A stretch of 5,031 bases of DNA from Polynucleobacter sp. UBA2650 (GTDB lineage Bacteria; Pseudomonadota; Gammaproteobacteria; Burkholderiales; Burkholderiaceae), in NCBI GenBank assembly GCA_002359975.1, contig DENG01000099.1, positions 1 to 5,031 of the forward strand. The letters run 5' to 3'. Under the pieces are notes generated by a model. That model made no database searches and was not told the DNA's origin. It saw only the letters and a program-made list of their open reading frames with translations. Shown here one piece after another: positions 1-5,031 of this stretch. A program made the translations under genes and the position numbers. Every line of letters begins with the position of its first letter. Within the stretch, counting starts at the first letter, position 1.

Positions 1-15
1 AGTGCGCCCAAGAAG

Positions 16-882
16 TCAAGCTCCGGTTGCAATCGTGCTCCAACCGCCTAAGTTAGCTAAATAATTTTGTAGATTTATGATCACAGCGGCTCCAGCGACA
101 GGGCCCCATAAGGTGCCAATGCCACCGAGAATGGTCATCAGTACCGCCTCACCAGAGGTGTGCCAGAAAACATCCGATAGCGATGCAAGCTGTAAAACTA
201 AGCTTTTGAGTCCGCCGCCCAAACCAGCGAGGCCAGCTGACAGAGTGAATGCAATCAATTTGTAACGGTTAACGTCATAGCCTAAGGAAATAGCGCGTGG
301 CTCGTTCTCTCGAATGGATTTCATTACTTGGCCAAAAGGTGAACTCACAATCCGCTTGATCATGAAAAATGCCAAGATAAAGACGATCAATGCGAAGTAA
401 TACATATGGGTTGAACTGGACAGCTCAATCAAGCCTAAGAACTTACCGCGCGGGACACCCTGAATACCATCTTCACCATTGGTGAATGGCACTTGAGTTG
501 CCAAGAAATAAATAACTTGTGCGAGAGCTAAGGTAATCATCGCAAAGTAAATACCTTGACGCCGAATTGCTAGAGCACCAAAAACATAGCCTAATGCGGT
601 AGAGCACAGCACTCCACAGATCAAACCAAGCTCAGGGGTCATCCCCCACTCTTTCATGACATAGGCAGTGATATACGCACCAGTTCCAAAAAAGGCAGCA
701 TGACCAAAAGATAGGAGGCCGGCAAACCCGAGAAGAAGATTTAGAGATGCCGCAAAGATTGCAAAACAGAATACCTTCATCATAAACAGGTCATATACAA
801 AACCCTGCCATGGAATCAATGCCAACAGTGCAATGATCACTAAAGAAATTTTATCGAGCGTCGAGAGTTTGGATTTCATCAT
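16..882 (-). CDS. livM: LivM-type branched-chain amino acid ABC transporter permease, C-terminally short
   Basis: Inner-membrane permease subunit that pairs with the LivH-type protein to form the translocation channel. The 288-residue protein is mostly hydrophobic. Family landmarks are visible: LNLLLGFAGLLSFGHAAFFG (47-66), the TNGEDGIQGV loop (134-143), the cytoplasmic EAA-like loop that contacts the ATPase (about 188-208, SIRENEPRAISLGYDVNRYK) and ILGGIGTLWGPVAGAA (251-266). Family members normally continue after the last motif through one more hydrophobic segment ending in a basic FRRG/PRG-type tail. Here translation stops at TGA (16-18) just after WSTIATGA, so about 20-30 residues appear to be missing. 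The start ATG (880-882) shares its A with the livH stop codon (TAATG), which implies translational coupling. A second ATG follows directly (877-879) and could serve equally well. No strong Shine-Dalgarno is seen. Family assignment is secure; the C-terminal end is the uncertain part. Confidence 0.9.
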   Translation of the reverse strand: MMKSKLSTLDKISLVIIALLALIPWQGFVYDLFMMKVFCFAIFAASLNLLLGFAGLLSFGHAAFFGTGAYITAYVMKEWGMTPELGLICGVLCSTALGYVFGALAIRRQGIYFAMITLALAQVIYFLATQVPFTNGEDGIQGVPRGKFLGLIELSSSTHMYYFALIVFILAFFMIKRIVSSPFGQVMKSIRENEPRAISLGYDVNRYKLIAFTLSAGLAGLGGGLKSLVLQLASLSDVFWHTSGEAVLMTILGGIGTLWGPVAGAAVIINLQNYLANLGGWSTIATGA

Positions 883-1796
883 TAGTTAGATTTCCCAAAC
901 AGTCCAGCGGGCTTAATTAAAAGAACAATAATCATGATTACAAAGATTGAGACCGAAGAGGCTTGAGGGTAAAACACTTTAGTGAGTCCCTCTATGACTC
1001 CTAATCCCAATCCTGTGACAATCGCACCCGCAATGGATCCCATGCCACCGATGACAACCACGGCAAATACCACAATGATTAAGTTAGAACCCATCACTGC
1101 GGTTACTTGATAGACAGGAGCGGCCATGACCCCAGCAAAAGCAGCAAGCGCACAACCCGCCCCATACGTGAGGGTCACAATCAATGGAACGTTCACGCCC
1201 AGAGCCTGCAATAAACGCGGGTTCTCAGTACCAGCTCGCAATAAACTGCCCAAGCTAGTGCGCTCAATAAAATACCAGGTGGCAAAGCAAACGATCAATG
1301 CTAAGAAAACAACCCACAATCGGTAATACGGCAAAAAGAGTTCGGCAACCCGAATGCCGCCCTGTAATAACTCTGGCACAGGATAGCTATTACCTAATGC
1401 GCCAAACCAATGACGGAACATCCCTTCTATCACTAAGGCAAGCCCAAAGGTTAAGAGCAGGCCATACAGGTGATCAAGGTGATAAAGACGCTTTAGCATC
1501 GTTTTTTCAATCACGATGCTAAAAAGTCCTACGATCAGAGGCGCCAGAAACAGAGCAACAAAATAGTTGATCTGAAACTCTGGCATCCCAATCCAATTAC
1601 CCACTTGAGTTAATCCAATCCACGCCACCATGGCGCCCAACATATACTGAGCGCCGTGAGTGAAGTTAATCACATTCAATAAACCAAAAATCACCGCCAA
1701 GCCCAAGCTCAACAGCGCATAGAAAGAACCGTTAATCAGTCCAATTAAGAGCTGTGAGACTAAGGCTTGCGGGGTGATTCCGAGTAACTCAAACAT
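882..1796 (-). CDS. livH: LivH-type branched-chain amino acid ABC transporter permease
   Basis: Inner-membrane permease subunit and partner of the LivM-type protein encoded next. The 304-residue length is normal for LivH. N-terminal hydrophobic segments carry the family signature GLAVIFGLLNVINFTHGAQY (32-51). The EAA-like cytoplasmic loop RAGTENPRLLQALGVNV (187-203) would dock onto an ATPase subunit. The C-terminal half has the typical VVIGGMGSIAGAIVTGLGLG (247-266) and ends in LLIKPAGLFGK (292-302), a normal LivH terminus, so this gene is complete. Translation starts at ATG 1794-1796, 19 nt after the binding-protein stop. A GAGGA Shine-Dalgarno (1809-1813) lies 12 nt upstream, slightly far from the start. 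The TAA stop overlaps the livM ATG by one base. The genes are consecutive and co-oriented, so one transcript is likely. Confidence 0.95.
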   Translation of the reverse strand: MFELLGITPQALVSQLLIGLINGSFYALLSLGLAVIFGLLNVINFTHGAQYMLGAMVAWIGLTQVGNWIGMPEFQINYFVALFLAPLIVGLFSIVIEKTMLKRLYHLDHLYGLLLTFGLALVIEGMFRHWFGALGNSYPVPELLQGGIRVAELFLPYYRLWVVFLALIVCFATWYFIERTSLGSLLRAGTENPRLLQALGVNVPLIVTLTYGAGCALAAFAGVMAAPVYQVTAVMGSNLIIVVFAVVVIGGMGSIAGAIVTGLGLGVIEGLTKVFYPQASSVSIFVIMIIVLLIKPAGLFGKSN

Positions 1797-1815
1797 GACT
1801 TGGAGCAGTCCTCAA

Positions 1816-3030
1816 TTACTTAGTGACGTATTTGCACTTCGATTGCGCTAAGGGCAAAGTTGCATCTTTAGCAGCAATAACCTTAACAACCTTCGCTACG
1901 TCATTGGGCCCTTTAGACTCATTAGGCTTTTTGACTTCGAGCAAATACATATCATGCTCAAACTTACCGTCAGCACGAATTCTGCCTTTGAAGAGGCCAT
2001 CATTAATTTCAATGGATTTCATCTGTTTCATGACCGCATCTGAGTTATCCGTTTTTGTTGCTTCTACGGCTTTCAAATACTGCATCGTTGCAGAATAAAC
2101 ACCAGCTTGAACCGATGTTGGAGCCTTACCCTTGAACTCCTTCATGAAGCGCTCAGCAAACTTACGATTGGCGTCATTAAAGTCCCAATACCAACCTTCA
2201 GTAAATGTCATACCAGCTGTTTGTCTTAAGCCAAGGGCTTGAATATCGCTTGTAAACATTAGCAATGGTACAACCGTTTGTTTCGATCCCATAATGCCAA
2301 GCTCAGCAGCTTGCTTGACCGATCCAATGGTGTCGCCGCCCGCATTAGCTAAGCCAATAACCTCTGCCTTAGACGATTGAGCCTGAGCCATAAACGAGGA
2401 GAAATCGGTGGTGTTAATTGGATGCTTTACACCGCCTAATACTTTTCCACCACTAGCCAAAACCACTTCAGTAGTATCACGCTCTAGGGTATGGCCGAAT
2501 GCATAATCTGCCGTGACAAAGAACCAAGTCTTCTTACCAGAATCGACCACTGCTTTACCGGTTCCACGTGAGAGAGCATAGGTATCGTAGACATAGTGAA
2601 TGCTGTATGGGGTGCACTTCTCATTAGTAATTTGCAAAGATGCTGCACCATTAACAATCGAAACTCGCTTGAATTGCTCAGCCACTTCCATAGCAGCTAG
2701 TGCTGAGGCAGTAGAAACGTTACCGACAATCATGTCCACTTTATCTTTTTCAAACATCTCGCGTGCTTTCGAGCTCGCAAGGTCTGCTTTAGATTGGGTA
2801 TCTGCCGATGTAATCACAATCTTCTTGCCTAATACTTGGCCACCAAAATCTTTGGCAGCCATCTGAGCCGCCAAGAGTGCGCCAGGACCTTCAATCGCAG
2901 AATAAATTCCGGAGAGGTCTGTTAACACACCAATCCGTACCTCATTATCTGAAACCGTTTGAGCCTGAGCAGGAATCGCTGCTGCCATAAAGCAGGAAGC
3001 GACTAATGTTGCAATTGCTGTTTTTTTCAT
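1816..3030 (-). CDS. Periplasmic solute-binding protein of the Liv/HAAT ABC transporter (Peripla_BP_6 type)
   Basis: Binds the transported solute in the periplasm and delivers it to the LivH/LivM channel. The 404-residue precursor starts with a Sec signal peptide: KK at 2-3, a hydrophobic core at about 5-19 and an AQA cleavage site (21-23), so the mature protein should begin at Gln24. The mature N-terminus VRIGVLTDLSGIYSAIEGPG (31-50) is the classic first strand and ligand loop of type I periplasmic binding proteins in the LivJ/LivK group. DKVDMIVGNVSTASALAAME (96-115) and the TADYAFGH segment (173-180) are also typical. The mature chain has only two cysteines, Cys139 and Cys399. The start ATG is fixed by a near-ideal AAGGAG ribosome site. 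The symbol livK is withheld: this betaproteobacterial group has many paralogues with differing ligands (amino acids, aromatic acids, other carboxylates), and the sequence alone does not identify the substrate. Confidence 0.93.
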   Translation of the reverse strand: MKKTAIATLVASCFMAAAIPAQAQTVSDNEVRIGVLTDLSGIYSAIEGPGALLAAQMAAKDFGGQVLGKKIVITSADTQSKADLASSKAREMFEKDKVDMIVGNVSTASALAAMEVAEQFKRVSIVNGAASLQITNEKCTPYSIHYVYDTYALSRGTGKAVVDSGKKTWFFVTADYAFGHTLERDTTEVVLASGGKVLGGVKHPINTTDFSSFMAQAQSSKAEVIGLANAGGDTIGSVKQAAELGIMGSKQTVVPLLMFTSDIQALGLRQTAGMTFTEGWYWDFNDANRKFAERFMKEFKGKAPTSVQAGVYSATMQYLKAVEATKTDNSDAVMKQMKSIEINDGLFKGRIRADGKFEHDMYLLEVKKPNESKGPNDVAKVVKVIAAKDATLPLAQSKCKYVTK

Positions 3031-3038
3031 TTGAACTT

Positions 3039-3044
3039 CTCCTT
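3039..3044 (-). promoter_or_regulatory. Strong Shine-Dalgarno of the solute-binding protein gene
   Basis: Read on the minus strand this is AAGGAG, 8 nt before the ATG at 3028-3030. It is the best ribosome site in the window; the other liv genes have weaker or more distant sites. This fits a higher translation rate for the binding protein, and it fixes the start codon. Confidence 0.8.
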
Positions 3045-3069
3045 ATAAACTTTTTTCAACTTATTAAAA

Positions 3070-3777
3070 CTACACACCCAATAAAATCTTGAGCTCTTCC
3101 TGACTAGCCTCGAGTTCACCCCTCTCGACCGTTTTTACAACTTGCCCATGCTCGATTACATAGTTTCTATCTGCGAGCTTTGAAGCAAATCGAAAATTTT
3201 GTTCCACCAAAATAATGGTGAATCCACGTTCTTTTAATGCACGAACCACTTCCGTTAACTTCTGAATAATGACTGGTGCCAATCCTTCAGTAATTTCATC
3301 TAATAAAAGTAGGCTAGCGCCAGTGCGCAAGATTCGTGCAATCGCTAGCATTTGCTGCTCGCCTCCCGATAGCTTGCCACCCGGACTAGAGCGCCGCTCA
3401 TAAAGATTGGGAAACATTTGATAAATCTCATCCACGGACATTGCCATCCCCTCACCCACTTTGGGTGGCAACATTAAATTCTGCTCACAGGTGAGGCTTG
3501 TAAAAATACCGCGTTCCTCAGGACAATAGCCAATGCCTAATTGAGCCACCTGATAGGTTGGCATACCAATGACTTCATGTCCATTTACTTTGATTGAGCC
3601 AGTGCGATTACCAACGAGGCCGAGGATGGATCGAAGAGTCGTGGTGCGGCCTGCGCCATTTCGACCGAGTAAACAGACCACCTCGCCTTTATGCACGGAT
3701 AAGTTGATGCCATGTAACACATGGGACTCGCCATACCAAGCGTTCAGGTTTTGGATCTCTAAAGCCAGTGAGCTCAT
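3070..3777 (-). CDS. livF: LivF-type ABC transporter ATPase with Arg in the Walker A lysine position
   Basis: Cytoplasmic ATP-binding subunit that pairs with the LivG-type protein to power uptake. The 235-residue length is normal for LivF. Motifs in order: Walker A GRNGAGRT (38-45), a Q-loop region with PEERGIF (86-92) in the LivF style, the ABC signature LSGGE (136-140), Walker B LLLLDE (156-161), the D-loop region EGLAP (164-168) and VEQN (191-194), where Gln193 replaces the switch histidine as is usual in LivF. The unusual residue is Arg44 (codon CGC, plus-strand 3646-3648), where the consensus Walker A has Lys. All other motifs and the reading frame are intact, so this does not look like decay. 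The ATG (3775-3777) is 6 nt after the livG stop. The likely ribosome site AAGGA (3790-3794) lies inside the last livG codons, 12 nt upstream. Confidence 0.93.
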   Translation of the reverse strand: MSSLALEIQNLNAWYGESHVLHGINLSVHKGEVVCLLGRNGAGRTTTLRSILGLVGNRTGSIKVNGHEVIGMPTYQVAQLGIGYCPEERGIFTSLTCEQNLMLPPKVGEGMAMSVDEIYQMFPNLYERRSSPGGKLSGGEQQMLAIARILRTGASLLLLDEITEGLAPVIIQKLTEVVRALKERGFTIILVEQNFRFASKLADRNYVIEHGQVVKTVERGELEASQEELKILLGV

Positions 3778-3783
3778 CGGGAA

Positions 3784-4557
3784 TTAATGTCCTTGTAGCT
3801 CAGAATCAGCCGTACCCATATAGGCTTCCATTACCTGTGGATTTTTTGAGACCTGCTCGTACGGTCCTTCAGCAATCACCTCGCCGCGCTGTAATACAGA
3901 AATCGTATTGGCGATGTTTGCAACGACCTTCATATTATGCTCAACCATCAATACCGTTCTACCCTGCGATACTCGTTTAATCAACTCGGTGACAAGACTC
4001 ACGTCTTCATGTCCCATTCCCTGCGTGGGTTCATCTAGTAGCATTAGCTCTGGGTTCATGGCAACCGTTGCGGCAATCTCAAGGGCACGCTTTCTCCCAT
4101 AAGGCAGATTAACTGCTAATTCATCAGCAAAGCTATCAAGACCAACCTGGCGGAGTGCATCCATAGCGCGATCATTCAAGATGTCGAGAGAGCTCTCGCT
4201 TTTCCAAAAGAAGAAAGAAGTACCAAGCTCTTGTTGAAGACCAATACGAACGTTTTCTAGAGCTGTCATGTGCGGGAATACGGCGGAGATCTGAAAAGAA
4301 CGAATAATGCCGCGCTTGGCGATTTGCGCTGGCTTTTCTTTCGTAATATCGTGGCCATTGAAATCAATCTGACCTGAGCTAGGCTCTAAGAATTTAGTCA
4401 GCAAATTAAAGCAGGTGGTCTTACCCGCTCCATTGGGTCCAATTAAAGCGTGAATACTTCCTCGCTTTACATTGAGATTGACATTACTAACTGCTGTAAA
4501 TCCATAAAACGATTTGCTCAAGTTTTTTGTCTGTAGGATGAGATCATCAGAAACCAC
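3784..4557 (-). CDS. livG: LivG-type ABC transporter ATPase (first gene of the operon)
   Basis: Cytoplasmic ATP-binding subunit that dimerises with the LivF-type protein on the LivH/LivM permeases. The 257-residue length is normal for LivG. Motifs in order: Walker A GPNGAGKT (40-47) with the canonical Lys46, Q-loop RSFQ (86-89), a non-consensus signature LPYGR (151-155) in place of LSGGQ, Walker B LMLLDE (171-176), D-loop region TQGMGHED (178-185) and switch His207 in VEHN (205-208). The loose signature is typical of LivG. The start is GTG (4555-4557): an AAAGGG ribosome-like site (4567-4572) sits 9 nt upstream, the frame has no ATG between the upstream in-frame stop and this codon, and the N-terminus aligns with family expectation (short tail, then LILQTKNLSKSF). 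It is the promoter-proximal gene of the liv operon. Confidence 0.94.
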   Translation of the reverse strand: MVSDDLILQTKNLSKSFYGFTAVSNVNLNVKRGSIHALIGPNGAGKTTCFNLLTKFLEPSSGQIDFNGHDITKEKPAQIAKRGIIRSFQISAVFPHMTALENVRIGLQQELGTSFFFWKSESSLDILNDRAMDALRQVGLDSFADELAVNLPYGRKRALEIAATVAMNPELMLLDEPTQGMGHEDVSLVTELIKRVSQGRTVLMVEHNMKVVANIANTISVLQRGEVIAEGPYEQVSKNPQVMEAYMGTADSELQGH

Positions 4558-4578
4558 AATGCGAAGCCCTTTAAACCT

Positions 4579-4633
4579 GAAAACCCTAAGAATAGTGGAT
4601 CTAAATGATCCCCCTGTATAGCGAAAACCCTAA
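4579..4633. repeat. Exact 11-bp direct repeat GAAAACCCTAA, two copies
   Basis: Copies lie at 4579-4589 and 4623-4633, 44 bp apart start to start, about four helical turns. On the minus strand they read TTAGGGTTTTC. A partial third match, GCGAAGCCCT, is at 4561-4570 (compare GCGAAAACCCT at 4621-4631). One copy falls in the spacer of the candidate liv promoter, the other in its presumed leader. Same-face spacing would suit cooperative protein binding, but two short copies can also arise by chance in AT-rich DNA. Confidence 0.4.
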
Positions 4634-4644
4634 TCATTACAGGG
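4612..4644. repeat. 7-bp inverted repeat CCCTGTA / TACAGGG, possible operator
   Basis: The arms at 4612-4618 and 4638-4644 are perfect inverted copies separated by 19 nt. They overlap the candidate -10 (4615-4620) and -35 (4637-4642) of the liv promoter, the position expected for a transcription-factor site. The arms are about 26 bp apart centre to centre, somewhat more than two helical turns. That is wide for a simple dimer site, but possible for a LysR-type regulator or a pair of half-sites. No regulator gene lies in the window. The repeat is seen directly; its function is inferred. Confidence 0.4.
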
Positions 4645-4657
4645 CTCTAGAACTTGA

Positions 4658-4671
4658 AAATTTATAAATTT
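4658..4671. repeat. Perfect 14-bp AT palindrome AAATTTATAAATTT
   Basis: The sequence equals its own reverse complement over 14 bp and does not extend further (A at 4657 against C at 4672). It presents TATAAA on the plus strand at 4663-4668 and the same hexamer on the minus strand at 4661-4666, so it could serve as a shared -10 for divergent transcription. Neither direction has a convincing -35. It could instead be a binding site for a dimeric regulator or simply AT-rich DNA. Confidence 0.4.
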
Positions 4672-4699
4672 CCTTAAATACCTGCTATTACAATGAGAT

Positions 4700-5031
4700 A
4701 TGGACTTTTCAATATCGCCTGAGCTAATTGCCCTAAGGGATCAAACTAGGCAATTTATTACTCAAAAGATCATACCCTTGGAGGGCGATCCCCGGGAAAC
4801 ACCACACGGACCCTCCCCTGAATTACGTCAAACACTAGTTGAGCTTGCCAAAAAAGAAGGTCTTCTTACTCCGCATGCTTCTAAAAAACATGGTGGTTTA
4901 GGCCTAAGCCATGTTGCAAAGGCTATCGTCTTTGAAGAGGCTGGCTATTCGCGATTAGGCCCAATTGCCATGAATATTCATGCGCCAGATGAGGGCAATA
5001 TTCATTTGATGGAACAAGTTGCCAGTCCCGC
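4700..5031 (+). CDS. Acyl-CoA dehydrogenase, ACAD10/11-like, 5' part only
   Basis: FAD-dependent enzyme that introduces an alpha,beta double bond into an acyl-CoA. The gene runs off the right edge after 110 complete codons. Visible are an N-terminal helical acyl-CoA dehydrogenase domain (SPELIALRDQTRQFITQKII, 6-25), GLLTPH (54-59), the family's HGGLGLS (64-70), FEEAGYSRLGPIAMNIHAPD (78-97) and EGNIHLMEQVA (98-108). The APDEGN motif recalls the APDTGN motif of the ACAD10/11 group. FAD-binding residues and the catalytic Glu lie beyond the window. The start ATG at 4700 is supported by an in-frame TGA directly upstream (4694-4696) and by the normal family N-terminus MDFSISPE. A good Shine-Dalgarno is lacking; only GAG (4695-4697) is near. 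The gene is divergent from the liv operon, 142 bp away, so shared control is plausible. Confidence 0.88.
   Translation, partial: MDFSISPELIALRDQTRQFITQKIIPLEGDPRETPHGPSPELRQTLVELAKKEGLLTPHASKKHGGLGLSHVAKAIVFEEAGYSRLGPIAMNIHAPDEGNIHLMEQVASP

Larger units (their letters stand above)
4558..4699. promoter_or_regulatory. Divergent promoter region between livG and the acyl-CoA dehydrogenase gene
   Basis: This 142-bp AT-rich gap must hold promoters for both directions. A weak sigma70-like match for the liv operon on the minus strand is CTGTAA (4637-4642), a 16-nt spacer and TATACA (4615-4620), which would start transcription near 4608 and leave a leader of about 50 nt. For the plus strand, TATAAA (4663-4668) is a good -10 without a recognisable -35. 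An alternative pairs TTGAAA (4654-4659) with a poor -10. Another possible -10, TATTAC (4686-4691), would give an almost leaderless mRNA. Repeats listed separately overlap these boxes. None of the promoter matches is strong enough to call alone; the region is assigned from gene layout plus these elements. Confidence 0.6.

Noticed and set aside
1..18. Frameshift as the cause of the early livM stop
   Set aside because: Neither alternative frame after the breakpoint gives the expected hydrophobic tail, though only about 18 bases are visible, so this is not fully excluded.
2992..3003. Lipobox-like VASC at residues 10-13 of the solute-binding protein
   Set aside because: The hydrophobic core before this Cys would be only about six residues, and hydrophobic sequence continues to a clear AQA cleavage site at 21-23, so a soluble periplasmic protein is more likely.
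77..4102. Plus-strand open frames of 60-90 codons opposite the liv genes (for example 1823-2098, 2600-2866 and 3569-3787)
   Set aside because: They lie antisense to well-conserved genes, show no recognisable domain and have compositions typical of reverse-frame shadows.
4579..4633. TTAGGG repeats as a CRISPR or telomere-like array
   Set aside because: There are only two 11-bp copies with one spacer, far too short and too few; the motif match to telomere repeats is coincidental.
4628..4644. CCCT...AGGG short hairpin as a possible terminator
   Set aside because: The stem is only 4 bp with a 9-nt AT loop and no T run follows on either strand; the 7-bp inverted repeat at 4612-4644 is the better pairing.
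4693..4722. Short overlapping frame starting at ATG 4693, 9 codons, out of frame with the dehydrogenase
   Set aside because: It has no ribosome site and no recognisable leader-peptide features; overlapping ATGs seven bases apart are easily due to chance.

Overview
The window holds a five-gene ABC uptake operon of the branched-chain amino acid (Liv/HAAT) type, all on the minus strand, and the 5' part of a divergent plus-strand acyl-CoA dehydrogenase gene. Base composition is moderate (roughly mid-40s % GC by eye). The protein sequences resemble those of Burkholderiales betaproteobacteria, and the GC content would suit a low-GC member such as Polynucleobacter. That placement is an impression from protein style, not a database result.

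Reading in the direction of transcription (right to left): livG-type ATPase (4557-3784), livF-type ATPase (3777-3070), periplasmic solute-binding protein (3030-1816), livH-type permease (1796-882) and livM-type permease (882-16). Gaps are 6, 39 and 19 nt, and the last pair overlaps by 1 nt (TAATG). This is a complete transporter: one binding protein, two different permeases and two different ATPases. The binding protein has the only near-ideal Shine-Dalgarno, which fits the excess of binding protein these systems usually need. No terminator is visible; the window ends 15 nt past the livM stop.

The 142-bp divergent region (4558-4699) is the only non-coding stretch of any size. It carries a 7-bp inverted repeat with a 19-nt spacer, an exact 11-bp direct repeat and a perfect 14-bp AT-rich palindrome, arranged as expected for a regulated divergent promoter. 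The plus-strand gene from 4700 encodes the N-terminal domain of an acyl-CoA dehydrogenase, apparently of the ACAD10/11-like group, and runs off the right edge. The pairing hints that the transported compound could be an organic acid degraded through a CoA thioester, not necessarily leucine, isoleucine or valine.

I see no new biological system. The points most worth a second look are: an Arg in place of the Walker A Lys in the LivF-type ATPase, which falls in the ATP site that is already degenerate in this family; a LivM-type permease that stops about 20-30 residues before the usual family end; and the repeat structure of the divergent promoter region.
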